Assembly: GCA_022410635.1 (NCBI GenBank)
Contig: JAJVDF010000190.1
Span: forward strand, 1,535,290-1,599,289
Source: Tretioscincus oriximinensis
Lineage: Eukaryota > Chordata > Lepidosauria > Squamata > Gymnophthalmidae
Length of the DNA: 64,000 nt
Reading direction: 5' to 3'
A program made the position numbers and the translations under genes. Below are positions 42,723-54,379 of the stretch, piece after piece. The notes beneath the pieces were generated by a model that did not search any database, was not told the origin of the DNA, and was given only the letters and a program-made list of their open reading frames with translations. Each line of letters begins with the position of its first letter. Position 1 is the first letter of the stretch.

Positions 42723-43525
42723 TAAGGGTGCATTCACACAGCTATTTTATTCTTCAATCAGTGTGAGATGAGGGAGATTCTGGCACACGTGTTAAGTGTC
42801 TTTCAGCAGTCATGCCTCAATGAACGCCATTTATCCCAGAATAAAATATTGCTGGGATAATCAGGAATCATTGNTGAGAACCTCCGTCATCTCATAGCCA
42901 ACCTCTGTTATCTCATAACCAATGCCCTTCCTCTCCCACGTGTACAGGTGTGAGAGACAGTAGGGGAGAGATGACAAGGAAGCACCGCCTCCTTGCTTCA
43001 GCAAAGAAATCTGCCCACCTTTTCCTAAGCCCAGCCAGTGCTCAGCCTGCTTTTGGGGGCTGCTGCCTGGAGATCGGCTCTGCGACCTGACGAGCAGGAC
43101 GTCATCACTGTCAAATGGTTCGGCTGAGGCGAGGAGGAGGAGGAGGGAAGGTTGACAGGACGTCTCAATGCTGCTCGGAGATCGACTCGGTGAAGAGACG
43201 AGCAGCATTGAGACGTCCTGTCATCCTCCCCACCTCCTCCTCCTCCTCGCCTCAGCTGAACCATTTGACAGTGACGACGTCCTGCTCGTCGCTTCGCAGA
43301 GTCGATCTCCAGGCAGCAGCTCCCGAAAGCAGGCAGAGGGCTGGCTGGAAGGAGGGCACAGCCAAAGCAATGTGACAGAGCCGGCTGCATATCANGAGAA
43401 TTAAGTATACGTGTGCACATTGTTATATTCCAGAATATAGCTTCATGGTGTGCACAGTCACGCCATTGCTTTATTCCGGAATATAGCTTTGAAGNGCTTT
43501 TTAGCTCATTGTGTGCACACAGCCA
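42723..43525. mobile_element. Family F long relative carrying a large foldback
   Basis: The left end AGGGTGCATTCACACAGC and right end TTGTGTGCACACAGCC are inverted. The left arm continues GTTAAGTGTCTTTCAGCAG, CAGAATAAAATATTGCTGGG as in the 50.5 kb copy. The right arm holds palindromes ATATTCCAGAATAT and TATTCCGGAATA. Between them is a unique block with a 322 bp palindrome. No transposase was recognised. Confidence 0.6.
43030..43351. repeat. 322 bp foldback palindrome, arms about 150 bp
   Basis: CCAGCCAG at 43031 pairs with CTGGCTGG near 43350. Inward, GGCTGCTGCCTGGAGATCG pairs with CGATCTCCAGGCAGCAGC, then GAGCAGGACGTC, AAATGGTTCGGCTGAGGCG and GACGTCTCAATGCTGCTCG with their complements. Loop about 43178-43198. 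Open frames on both strands arise from the symmetry. Confidence 0.85.
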
Positions 43526-44080
43526 ACGTCTTCTAGAACCTGAAGTGCTGGATAAAGCTGTCATCTAATATACAAACGATTGCTAATTATTTGCTTAGAT
43601 GCCTCCAATCTAGGTCTGGCAAGCAGTTCTCAGCAGATCTGCCAGAAACCTAAGCAGCAGGTACCTAGATGAGAAATTTGGTTGACAGAGCTGAGTAATA
43701 AGCCCTTAATCTACCATCAGTTTTAAAGCACCAGAAACAAGAAACTTCTTACGAGGCATCAAGTTCCTGTTTTGAGTTCTAGAATTTTTTTAGACTGAAA
43801 TCAAAGGTTTTTGCTGACTTAAAGTCCAAGGAATACAAATCAATTAAACACAAATATTCTGTAGCTCTACACTATATAGTGTGTACGGGGCAGGTATTCT
43901 GCAGCGAATACTTTGGGCAATATTGTATAGATAAAGATTGACATAGGATTCCCCTGTATGTAACTGTCAGTGCAATCCTGGAGGCTGCACTGGGAGTTTT
44001 CCAGCCAGAAATCTCACCCTGGAGCCCCCAAATGTGTGAGCTTTTTGTTTTTTACTTGTGTGCAAAGTGCATGTGAATTT
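43526..44080. other. No gene or repeat recognised
   Basis: Ordinary AT-rich sequence. A CACTATATAGTGTG near-palindrome is at 43869-43882. Confidence 0.45.
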
Positions 44081-44082
44081 TT

Positions 44083-44176
44083 TTTACATCACTTCTGTGG
44101 GGTGGGACCAGAAGTGATGTCATTTCAGTGCCATTCCTGGAAGCAAGACCCGGAAATGACATCACAACAATATCAC
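44083..44176. promoter_or_regulatory. Cluster of CRE/AP-1-like TGA(C/T)(A/G)TCA motifs
   Basis: ACATCACTTC, AAGTGATGTCATTTC and AAATGACATCACAAC lie within 95 bp. The same motif cluster occurs at 5338-5376 and 61183-61236, so it belongs to a repeat. CREB/ATF-type binding is possible but inferred from the motif only. Confidence 0.35.
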
Positions 44177-44574
44177 TTCTGCCACTGGTGGAATTCTTGG
44201 TTATTAGTGTACGAGAACAAGAGTGGATAATTTCATAAAATGTACAAGATTCTCAGACACTTCCCATCCCTGGATGCAGGGCTCCTTTTGTTTCTAGAGC
44301 CCTTCAGTTGTGCACTGATAGCATACACACTTTTTCTGCAGAGTTATTGAGTTCCAGTTGCACAGCAGAGGCAAAGGAATAATGTGGGAGGATATTTTGA
44401 TTTAAAACAAACTTCCTATAAAATAGACAAAAGAAGGATGCCATTAGATACAGGCTAAAACCTACAATTTTGCTGGCACTGTATTGGCAAAGCCAGACAT
44501 AGTCATGGCAAACAACTGAAGAAATAAAAACCAAGGTAGAATTTGGTGTCTTGAATGGATATGAAAAAAGTATG

Positions 44575-44690
44575 GTGCAGCAGGCATTAGAAGCTGCACC
44601 TGGTGAAATGTCCTCTCTTACAGAGAGGACTTAAAGGTGCAAAGTTCTGTTCCGGGTTTTACGGGGGAACCCTAGCCCATATAAACCTGT
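44575..44690. repeat. Family C repeat, copy 2
   Basis: AGCTGCACCTGGTGAAATG and TTAAAGGTGCAAAGTTC as at 6.3 kb. Confidence 0.45.
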
Positions 44691-45875
44691 CCTTGTCTTA
44701 AGGTATGCTGGTGGGGAGATTCTCTGTCATAGCCCCCAAATCATGGAACAGTCTTTCCTCATAGGTGCACTAAATATAAATTTCACATGCATTGATCTTA
44801 TCATGGTTGTCTGGGTTAATTAGCAATTTCCACTGCTATTTTATCAATTATATATTCGTACCACAAATTTAATGACCACATTGTTCTGTCTTTCCATTCC
44901 CCCATGCTTTCATTCTTCTTCTACTACTACTTCTACTTCTCCTCCTCCTCCTCCTCCTTATTACATACCCCATGCTAGTTTTCGTCATTGTTGTTACCAA
45001 TGGAACATCTGGGTTGTGGCCCTGATTCCAAAACAAGTTTTCCTTCCTACAGTGGCAGCATTGTTGCTGGGGCACATGGCAACATTACTGTGGGTATTTT
45101 GGACCACTAGTTTTCAAGATCTATATCATTATAAATTGTGTAATGTAATTTTATGATTTAATTCTCCATTGATCCAAGATCAGTGCTTTTGTGTGTGCAA
45201 GGTGGGGTAAAAATGCTTCAATTAATTTTGCCCTTTGATGGTTCTCAAATACCCAGGAAATATTCCCAAACTCACCGTTGATCCTTGGCTTCAAATTAGT
45301 GTTTTTCCATCATGTTACCATTCCTGCCAATTTGGGCATTGCTGATCTGGAAATCTATTTATGACTGGATTTGACACTTCTGATTATGCGAGTTGGCAGC
45401 TTGATAATTGCACTGCATCATGAGTTAAATATTTAGACGCATCTCATGCCAGGGGAAGGGGTACAGCACGACTCTCGGAATTGCAGCTTTATTTCTCTTC
45501 TCCAAATTGGAGTCCTGACATTTTAGGAAGCTATTAAGGCACAAATTAGTTGACCGAGCATGACCCTTGCCACAAGAAAAAGTGATATGAAGAAAACGAC
45601 ACTGAAAAAAAATGTTCAAATACCTGAATATCTATGTTCTAGTTGTACCAAATGCTGATGAATCCGGAAGTTTTAATGACCAGAAAATCTTACAGAGCAG
45701 AGTCTGATATTGGACAGGTCAGCCACATAAAGGTTATGCACTTTAATTGGAATGATAAAGTTATGGCAAAGGCCATGAGTTTATAACAGAAAATTTAAAA
45801 ATTCGAGAAAACAAGAGTAGGAAAGAGTGAACACAGCAGTGGATGTAAGTCTGATTCTCCAGTGTTTTTTGGCCA
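44691..45875. other. No gene recognised; short CTT/CTC microsatellite at 44915-44959
   Basis: ACTACTACTTCTACTTCT then CTCCTCCTCCTCC. The rest is unassigned. Confidence 0.5.
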
Positions 45876-45880
45876 TTGAG

Positions 45881-46860
45881 GTTTTCCTACCATGTGTGCA
45901 CATGAGATTTTCTTACCATGATGGTAGTATCATCATTGTGACTCTGCTCCACATAGCAATGGAGCTTTCCTTATCTTCTGGGAAAACATCCAAGAAAAAG
46001 CTCTGTTGCTCTGGAATTTGTGATTGATGATCCTTTCAGAAACCAGCACAAAATGACTCTTCTTCCATTGTGAAGCCTGGTTTGTGCCGTGATGCCCGGG
46101 AATTCAGACACTGCAAGAAGACACTAGCTAGCAGGACCGCAAAATCACAGCTGGCTGATATGTTCGGCATCATCTTCCCTACTTCCTCTCACCAGCCTCT
46201 CACCAGTTCCATACAGACGTTGCAGATACATATAAACAAGTGAAATCCTACAATCATTTTTAGATTGTGGATTTTTCCTCATCGTGTGGAATGGAATATC
46301 TTCTCTCACCATTTCACTCCTACACTTTGGCCACTTATGTACTTACTGGGCTAAATACAGGTGCAACTTCTGATGCATGCAGCAGCGGCAGAGGAAAATC
46401 AGTTTTTCATGCACATTAAAGGTGCAACCTTTTATCCCAAATTTTATCTGAGAACAGGACTGTGGCCCTGTGCACGTGACTGGGTAAAAGGCAAAAGGGG
46501 GCTTAAAACCCAATCACCTGTGCCATTTATACTGTACCTTAAAAATCCACACAGAGCTGGAGAAATAGGCGAGAATAGAACCAGGAAGTCAATATTGAGC
46601 ATGTCAGCCAGCTGCGATCTGACTCTTGATTGGCTCATGCTTTCTCACAGGAATACCAAGTCCAGTGTATCGAGGGAAAACTCAGGAAGCACCTATGGAA
46701 CAGCAGCCATTTTGATACCAAGGAACACCAGCAATTAAAGAAATCCTTGATAACAGAGCTTTCCCTGCGTGGAAGGAAGTGGAAGCTCCATTGGCGCGTA
46801 TGACTGAGGCATCTTGAAGATCCTACCATCGAGGTAGGAAAACTTTGTCTGCACGGTGCC
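45881..46860. mobile_element. Family L DNA element with long inverted ends (about 980 bp)
   Basis: The left end (TTTTCTTACCATGATGGTAG..GCAATGGAGCTTTCC..AAAGCTCTGTT) is repeated inverted at the right (complements of TTTTCCTACCTCGATGGTAG, CCAATGGAGCTTCC, AAAGCTCTGTTAT). The similarity runs about 130 bp per arm. A 125-codon frame (46361-46738) has no transposase motif I can name. Confidence 0.6.
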
Positions 46861-47815
46861 TGTGATCTGATTAGCACAATAGTCTAATGTTCTTACGAAG
46901 TGCAAACCAACGAAGAAGCCAAAGAAGTCATTGCAGAATGATTCTGGCTTTAGTTCTTTCTATTCTACAACCTTTTTTGGGGACATATAATGATATATTT
47001 TAGAAACAGTCACTGCAGGACTGCCAAAGATGTGTCCAAGGGGAAATTAAAATATTTCTGCAAAAAAAAAAGAAAAAACGGTTTAACCTTTGACGAAACT
47101 CTGCAAAAATGGTCTTCTTTCTGAAAGGGTATTTTGAGGCTCCTTGCTTTTTAATATGCATGGGCTTCATCCACTTCCCCATGGCTAATCCTTTTCTCCG
47201 GAGGGAGGGGGAGTTGCTTTTCATACCCCGTGCCTCAGGTGTTTTAACTGTCTCCTTAGATACTGAAAGGTTATATTGCACACAGTTGAATCTAAAGAAC
47301 CTATTGTCCCTTTTGAAATCAAAATACCCGGTGCAATCTTCTTTCTGGAATTGCTCCATTGTGCGTGCAAAGTCTGTGCATCTGAATGTGTATGTGCATC
47401 CATATAAGCATTGGGTAGGGAAAATCATGTTGCAGAAATGTGCAGACATTTTTTATCAACAACACAATGCAGATGTCGTGAATGTTAGAATTATGCTGAA
47501 TTCCCCCATCCCCCACCCTTTAAAGTCTTTCCCCCTTTAATTGATTCCTGAAGGTCATGGAAGAGACAAAAACGCAGAGAGAAGGTGAGACCTTTGATGC
47601 TATAACTTCAGGCATGTTTAACTGAAACCAAATCCAATAGAAATCAATAGGGATTACTTCTGAGCAGGCATACATGATCCAAAAGGCTAATAGGATATCG
47701 TAGCCAGTGCAAATCTGGAAGAATTTGCTTACTGCCTCATCCCTTTCTCCACGAACTTAGATGAAAAGAAGAGAAGGGAATAGGTAGACAGCTGGGTAGA
47801 TTACAATTGCCGCAT
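46861..47815. other. No gene recognised; overlapping open frames at 47000-47540
   Basis: Frames of 143 codons (+, 47109-47540) and 149 codons (-, 47000-47449) overlap antisense. Neither shows a known domain and the minus one runs through an A-run giving poly-Phe, so both are probably chance. Confidence 0.35.
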
Positions 47816-47907
47816 AAAAACCATCCATCCATCCACCAATCCATCCACCCACCCACCCACCTATCCATCCGTCCATCTATCCATCCGTTCGTCTATCTAT
47901 CTATCTA

Positions 47908-47993
<86 letters not shown>

Positions 47994-48003
47994 CATCCAT
48001 CCC
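47816..48003. repeat. Compound (CCAT)n-(TCTA)n-(TCTG)n microsatellite
   Basis: Imperfect CCAT/CCAC units to about 47888, TCTA units to 47910, about 20 TCTG units to 47990, then TATCCATCCATCC. Confidence 0.97.
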
Positions 48004-48004
48004 A

Positions 48005-48095
48005 GGGTAGAGCCTTGGACCTTTAATGACTATAGAAGAGAGGATTTTTCCCCAGGTGTAGCTTCTGCTTCCCCTCCCCCTTTTTAGTGGCATTC
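48005..48095. repeat. Family H repeat, copy 2
   Basis: GACCTTTAATGACTATAGAA and TTTTTCCCCAGGTGTAGC follow the microsatellite. Compare 19739. Confidence 0.45.
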
Positions 48096-48935
48096 TGCAG
48101 ACTTATCATGTCTTACTACAAGATGGCCTGAAACTGCCAGGGCTGCTGGTCCAGAATATGGCAAAGTGTCATCTGGAACACCACTGTCAAACCTGGCTTG
48201 GAAATTGACCTTGACACTGGCCACTTTCAGTCTCATCCTAAATTCTACTAGGCAGCAATCAACCTAAGAGAATGACCTTGCTGAGCCTGTTACTCATGAT
48301 CACATGAGAAGTGCATAAAGGCATGATTCACCCTCTGTTTTTATCTGTCTGTAGCCAGCCCCCCTTTGAGGTCAGATATAATGAAGGAAGGAATACGCGT
48401 TGTTCTGGGCCGCAGGCACACTGTAGCAGTAGCCAGCAGCTTTCCTGTGGATGCAGTTGGAGTTGTTTCATCAAGATATCTCCGCTTTCATGCCTTGAGC
48501 TGGATAAATACTGTCATAAAGTTTACATATCTGCTACTCTTGCTTCTGTCTTGGCGCCATTTCTCCTGCTTGCCCCTATTTCACAGCACTATTTAGACTA
48601 TGACACCACTATAACCCTGTAGAACAAACACTGCTCATCTCTGCTTGCTCACCTTAAGCTGTAGAGGAATATATGGTCAGGCAGGAAATGTGACTTAGCC
48701 AAATGCTTGTAGAAAAGTAAATATTACAGTTTCTTTAGTCTGGAAGCTGACAGAAGAGATATTGCCGTCTCTCTCTCCCTCTCTGTTTCTTCTCCTTTNC
48801 CCACAATTACGATCTCCGTCTTTTGTTGACAGGAAAATAGAGTGAAGAGCTGAGAAGATAAAGAAGAAATTCCCACATATATACATTAGGAGATACTTCT
48901 AGAGCCGCTAGCACTCTAGAACTGCCTTAGGTTTC
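48096..48935. other. No gene or repeat recognised
   Basis: The 48311-48622 frame (103 codons, +) has several Cys in its first half but no domain I can name. Confidence 0.4.
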
Positions 48936-49320
48936 AGGTTTCCTACCGTGATGGTACTATCATCATGATGACTCTGCTCCATGTGTTTTTTCAAAGAAAC
49001 CAGGAAAAAGGTCCTTTGCCCCAGAATATTCTTCAGCTGATCCTTTGTGCCTGCAGCTGGGGAGGCGAGAAGCTTTCCTGTGTATACAGCTCCTTAATGG
49101 GATTACCAGGATACCACAAGAAGACACTAGCAAAAGGCAATGCAGAATTGCATACTGAGCATGCTCAGTATTTACTTGCTNGTTCCACGTGAATTCTGCA
49201 GGTAGGTATGAATGAGTGAAATCCACAATAACTTTTATATTGTGGGTTTCATTCACCATGTGGAGGGGGGCTATGTCTGTATGGGACAAGCGCAATCCTG
49301 ATCTAGAACTATACCAAGGG
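48936..49320. mobile_element. Family L element, shorter copy
   Basis: AGGTTTCCTACCGTGATGG and ATCATGATGACTCTGCTCCA match the 45.9 kb left end. AAGAAGACACTAGCAAAAGG matches its middle. The right half has GTGTGGAGGGGGGCTATG as at 36.3 kb. Confidence 0.55.
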
Positions 49321-49584
49321 GACCTTGCCTCAAACTAGCACTAGAACATNTTTGAAAAGGTCTACATCCATCCCAAGCGTCTTGTTCTGCCCCAATGTTT
49401 GGTGATTCTTCACCTGGTCTGGAACACACAGAGAAAAGTTCCTATGCAAACTTTAAAAATCATTTTGAAGACTGTTCTACTCTGCTTTGCTTTTGTGCAC
49501 TCAACACGGGCAGCTGGACCTATATTAATTGCCTGTAGAAATGGGTGGTGCCTTGATTGGGAATAAGTTGTGTGCAAATGAAGA

Positions 49585-49762
49585 GCCAGTTTGGTGTAGT
49601 GGTTAGAATGGATTTTTATCAGTTTATCAGTTTGATTCCAAGCTCCTCCATGAAGCCAGCCGGGTAATTATGGNCCAATCACAATTCTTTAGAACTCTCT
49701 TAGCCCTGCCTACTTCACTGGGTGTCTGCTGTGGAGAAAACAGCAAAACGTGTAGTCCCAAA
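49585..49762 (+). mobile_element. tRNA-derived SINE, family 2, tail-less
   Basis: GAGCCAGTTTGGTGTAGTGG, B-box-like AGTTTGATTCC, AGCCGGGTAATTATGG, ACTTCACTGGGTGTCTGCTG. It stops before either tail type. Confidence 0.8.
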
Positions 49763-50535
49763 GCCTCATGGGATTTTCTCCTATTTCAGTTGACAACCTT
49801 CCACACATTGTATTTCAGCCTACCAGAGTTTGAGAATCCATGCCCACAGCCTGAAAGTCTATCACCCCTGTGATCAATGGAACATGAGTGAGGATTTCAT
49901 TCATATTTGGGTCTAAGCAGCCACAGACAATGCCTCTAAGTCCACCTGTTGAGCGGTCTTTACCAATTATTAACTTTTAAAGATGAAACAGAAAAACAAA
50001 TTGCAAAGAAATGAAAAGAGACGCTGTTCTATTAAGAAGTTACNCCATAGCTCAAAGCAGTTTGACAGCTGATAAATGGCACATGGACGCTGGTTTTATA
50101 ACATAACAAAAGTGAAGGGGGGAAAGTTTAATATAGTTTCCTTTCATTTTAGATTGGCACCCTATTCATCAAGAAGGAAATCTGAATAATTTGAGGCTAC
50201 GTGCGGCGTGTGCCACGTGTGTACTTGTGGACTCACATATTGACAAATGTTCAATTCCAAGCACAGCCAAGCAAAAACAAGAGATGCAAATAAGCAAACT
50301 CTTTGGCATGGGTATTTTTCAAGAGCAACTCTTGCTGAGGCTGCAACTGACACAGAGAGAAATGAAAAGCTTTCTGGAACATTCCCCAAAGCTACTGAAA
50401 TTGGGGACAGAATGTTGATAAGGCCAAGTCTAACGCCTGCATGCTGAACCACAGCTCCTGAATCCTTCATTTGAACCCCAACTCTCTCCAGTCTGAGCTC
50501 CAGTTCCTTTATTTAGGAACTATATTTTCCTTCAC
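49763..50535. other. No gene or repeat recognised
   Basis: The 102-codon minus-strand frame (50162-50470) has no domain and overlaps a plus-strand frame. Confidence 0.4.
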
Positions 50536-50536
50536 T

Positions 50537-50943
50537 AAGAGCGTGCACACAGCATATTTCTACCTTGTTCAGAGCGAGGCGAGGAAGACTACAGCACACG
50601 GGTTAAGCGTTTTTCAGTAGGCATCCCGTTGCAAATGACATTTATCCCAGAATAAACTATTGCTGGGATATTCAGGCATTGTTCCGGAGAGCCCCCATCC
50701 TCTCGCATCCGTGTGCACAAATTTGATGTGCAAGGATAAACCAGCCGAGAACACAGCAGTTGTTTCCATAGGCTGCTGTGAGTAAAAATAAAGCCTCGGT
50801 CTGCACTGTGACAANATCAATGAGCGATGTTATGGAACTAAGGCATTGGCCACAGAATANAGACATTTTGTGTGCACAGATACGCGATTGTTATATTCCA
50901 GAATATAACTTTATACAGGTTTTTACATCGTGGTATGCACGCA
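50537..50943 (-). mobile_element. Family F MITE, copy 2 (about 407 bp, reversed)
   Basis: GCGTGCACACAGCATATTTC at the left, ATCGTGGTATGCACGCAG at the right, inverted. The interior is the reverse of 11951-12361 and 54028-54872. A SINE starts within a few bases of the right end. Confidence 0.75.
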
Positions 50944-50945
50944 GA

Positions 50946-51190
50946 CACAGTCTACTATAGTGGTAAAAGTGGCAGACTCTTATCTGGGTGTCTTCCAGTT
51001 TGGTCCTGTACTTCTCCACAAAATCCAGCTGGGCACCCTTGATCTANTGATTGCAGTTCTCTCAGCCCCACCTACTTGATAAGCTGTCTGTTGTGAAGAG
51101 AAGAACAGAAGATTATGTAAGCCACTTTGATACCATTCCGGTTTAGATTCTTTCGCTGCTGCTTCTTTTGTCCCTCCTATTTTTCTCCTC
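50946..51190 (+). mobile_element. tRNA-derived SINE, family 2, with family-1-type tail
   Basis: Head ACTATAGTGGTAAAAGTGGC, body AATCCAGCTGGGCACCC, CCCACCTACTTGATAAG, then TGTGAAGAGAAGAACAGAAG, TTATGTAAGCCACTTTG and a pyrimidine tail. TAAGCCACTTTG is the family 1 end. Confidence 0.8.
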
Positions 51191-51612
51191 TCGTTTTTTA
51201 ATAGTGTAATTTTTGTAGTATACTTATCNACAAAAAATGTATAGTTATGAATATACATCAAATGTTGCTAGATGTCAAAGGTGGGCAAGCTGATTCCATC
51301 ATACACCACTGGATGCACCTAGAGGACTCTGGAGCTGGCAGTGCGAAAGTTGCATACCATAGAGTAATAGTAGACATGGCAGAAGGATTTGACATTGTTT
51401 GAACAAGTCAGTCTTTTCATTCTATTGCACATATCTGCTCACTGGAACCATCGTAGTATGTCAAGATGCTTGTCTCAACCACTCCAGCAAAGATCTTGTC
51501 ATTGGCAGAAATGAAGAGTCTATTTTGGAGTGTTATTTCTATTCAGAACAGCATATAACTGTGGAAGATTTTCTAAGCAAATCTTTTGTCTCTTCTAACT
51601 GTCTCTTCTAAC
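51191..51612. other. No gene or repeat recognised
   Basis: Includes a small tandem TGTCTCTTCTAAC duplication at 51588-51613. Confidence 0.45.
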
Positions 51613-51906
51613 CAGGAGGAAGAAGAAGACAACGAAGACGAAGATGAAGAAGAAGAAGAGGAGGAGGAGGACNAGGAGGAGAAGGAGAAAGGAGGAGGAG
51701 GAGAAAGTTCTTATTCTCTACTTTTCTCAACTCAAAAGAAATCAAAGCAGCTTACATAATCTTCTGTTCTTCTCATCACAACAAACACCTTATGAAGTGG
51801 GTGGGGCTGAAAGAGCACCAAATAATTGAGAACAGCCCAAGGTCACCCAGCTGGCTTTTGTGGAGGAGTGTTGAACTTTAACTGGGAGACTTCCAGACTG
51901 GCCCTC
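51613..51906 (-). mobile_element. tRNA-derived SINE, family 2, with purine (GAA/GAG) tail
   Basis: The reversed tail is GAAGAAGAAGAGGAGGAGG (51643-51708). Then CAAAGCAGCTTACATAATC, CCCAAGGTCACCCAGCTGG and the reversed head near 51890. Same tail type as 50946. Confidence 0.8.
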
Positions 51907-52448
51907 AAAAGTCTCTTATCTCTTCTGCCTGTGACTTTTAAGCTTTTCCTCAAAGCAAGGTGAAGCAAACTTATACATATAGGAATGGAATGCAAGCATA
52001 CATGCATCTCTACTATACATGCAAACCTAAGGAATTCCATATTAGCAACCCACAGAGCCAGCATTATTGACTACTAACCAAATTGACCAGCCAGCATTCT
52101 GCATCCCTGCGATCTGGTCTTATTTGAGCAGATCTGACTGCTGAATATTTCTCTCCCTTAGTGCATCACTTTTCCTTCATTTCTGACCCTCCTGCTGCTA
52201 GAAAGTAGCCTGGGGGGATGCATATGTGTACTTGAGAGAAAAGCCAGTAATGGAAACGAATAATGTGTTACTGATTGAAATAATCCNAGGTTAAATATAC
52301 CAATAGTCATTTCTGAGCGAAATCTAAGAGTGACATTGCAGCCATAAAGTGATGAATCCAATTTGAGCAAATATTTATCTGTTCAAATGAAACACAGTTA
52401 ATTCTGAAGCTCATCTTGCAGTATCAATTAACTAGCCAGAACTGACCG
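51907..52448. other. No gene or repeat recognised
   Basis: Unassigned sequence with frames under 75 codons. Confidence 0.45.
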
Positions 52449-52740
52449 AATAAGAACATAAGAACATAAGAAGAGCCATACTGGATCAGGCCACAGCCCA
52501 TCGAGTCCAGCATTCTGTGTCACACAGAGGCCCACCAGATGCACCTGGGCAGTCCGAACAGAGGAAAGCAAAATATGCTGCTCCTGTTTGTGACTCCCTG
52601 CAAATGGTATTTCAAGAGTCCTGCCTGTTGCTCCATCCCGGAGGCTACATCCAGACAACTATCTTAGTATCCATTTATACCCTTAGTGTCCATAAACCTG
52701 TCTAGTCCTGTCTTGAAACTATCCAAGCTGTTAGCTACCA

Positions 52741-52930
52741 NNNNNNNNNNNNNNNNNNNNNNNNNNNNNNNNNNNNNNNNNNNNNNNNNNNNNNNNNNNN
52801 NNNNNNNNNNNNNNNNNNNNNNNNNNNNNNNNNNNNNNNNNNNNNNNNNNNNNNNNNNNNNNNNNNNNNNNNNNNNNNNNNNNNNNNNNNNNNNNNNNNN
52901 NNNNNNNNNNNNNNNNNNNNNNNNNNNNNN
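52741..52930. other. Assembly gap (190 N)
   Basis: A run of N inside a young CR1 copy. By alignment with 36.6 kb, about 150 bp of CR1 would be expected here, so the gap size is plausible but not exact. Confidence 0.99.
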
Positions 52931-53215
52931 GAGAAAACATTTTTTCTCTATTCACTCTGTCGATCCCATGCATGATTTTGTACACTTCAATCAGATCACC
53001 CCTCAAACGTCTCCTTTCAAGGCTGAAGAGGCCCAGACGTTGCAGCCTTGCTTCGTAAGGGAGGTGCTCCAGACCCTTGATCATTTTTGTTGCCCTTTTC
53101 TGCACCTTCTCCAGTTCCAAAATATCCCTCTTGAGATGTGGTGACCAGAATTGAACACAGTATTCCAAATGTGGCCTCACCACAGATTTATAAAGAGGCA
53201 AAACAACATTTGCTG
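52931..53215 (-). CDS. CR1 ORF2 C-terminal fragment upstream of the gap
   Basis: The minus strand is open and reads [75 protein letters not shown]. LYKSxVRPHLEY is the conserved RT thumb-side motif of CR1 ORF2. No stop before the gap. The last part of the protein falls in the unsequenced gap. It is truncated upstream of LYKS, so non-functional. Confidence 0.85.
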
Positions 53216-53574
53216 AAATGATGTGGGTTGGAGGAGGAAAGATGATAATTGGTGAGCCAGGTTTCATTTACTGATTTCATCTTTGATCTCTGATGAATAA
53301 ACGAAGTTATTGAGATTGATTAATAAAATACAGCTGGACATATTGTTATGCAATGGTTACTGGGTTCTTACCAGGGGAAAAAATGGGACGAAATGCTGTG
53401 TGGCTGGTTGGCTGGGCACACATGTTTCCTGTGCATCATTTCCACANCTCCATTTGAGCAGCGTTCTCTCACATACACAAACATACAAGTGATGCAAATA
53501 CAGGTTAACATGATTCNTGTTAAGTGCACTCTGGTGATGGTTTCGCCATGTGCTTTGATTGATTAGCTTAGATC
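53216..53574. other. No gene or repeat recognised
   Basis: Unassigned flank of the CR1 copy. Confidence 0.4.
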
Positions 53575-54025
53575 AGACAGACAGATCAGAAGGCAGTTCT
53601 TGAGGGGCTTCAGGTAAAGCCAGAAGCAACCCCAAGGATTGGGGTCCATGGCAGTAAGAGCAACTTTTGCATAACTCCCCATGGCTTCTGACAGCTTTTG
53701 CCTGCAGTTTAAATCTCATGCTGCTTCTCCAGTGCAGGGAAACCTGAACTACTGTCAGAACATAGCAGAATTAAGAAGATCCACAAAGATCTTTGGGAGT
53801 GCTTCTGGCCTCATTCAGAGCAGCTCCTAAAATCACAAATCCTGATTTTATGCAAAGGAAAACATGAGCAAAAACAGAGATTAAACAAACAAAAGAAAAG
53901 CTGGAACGGCTCCACTCTTTTTCTGCCCTATATGGATGCAAAATGGGCCAGAGAACAATTCATCCACTGTGTCTGCATTCCAAGTGAGTGGAGAAAAGTG
54001 AATTGGAAAACAGTGAAGTGAATCT
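53575..54025. repeat. Family K repeat, copy 2
   Basis: CCAGAAGCAACCCCAAGG, GGGGTCCATGGCAG and ACAGTGAAGTGAATCTCG in the arrangement of 32.4-32.8 kb. Confidence 0.4.
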
Positions 54026-54379
54026 CGATGGGCCACGTGCACACCACGAATTAAAAACCTCTACAAAGCTATATTCTAGAATATAGCAATCGCGTGTCTG
54101 TGCACACCAAACCTGTATATTCCATGGCCAATGCCCCAGATCACTCATCAATCTCGTCACAGTGCAGTCTGAGGCTTTAATTTTTACTTGCAGCAGCCTA
54201 GAGAAACAACTGCTGCGTTATTGGTTGTTTTATCCTTGAGCATCAAATTTGTGCACACACATGCACACCACCACAGGACGGTGGCTCTCCAGAAAGATAC
54301 CTGAATTTCCCAGCAGTAGTTTAATTCGGGAAAAATGGCGTTTACTGCGGGACAACTGCTGAAAAATGCTTAACCCATG

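Larger units (their letters stand above)
52450..53215 (-). mobile_element. CR1 LINE 3' end, longest copy, with assembly gap
   Basis: Octamer tail (AAGAACATAAGAACATAAG at 52452), 3'UTR almost identical to 31.3 and 36.6 kb, N gap, ORF2 end and more upstream coding sequence than the other copies. Confidence 0.9.

Noticed and set aside
42861..43564. Overlapping 115-179-codon frames on both strands
   Set aside because: They follow from the palindrome symmetry and GC-rich arms; both strands give similar Arg/Ser-rich peptides.
47000..47540. 149-codon minus and 143-codon plus frames as a possible gene
   Set aside because: They overlap antisense, have no domain, and the minus one crosses an A-run giving poly-Phe. 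Expression data could reverse this.
47816..48003. CRISPR-like array because of regular repeats
   Set aside because: The units are tetranucleotides without spacers, in a vertebrate genome; it is a microsatellite.
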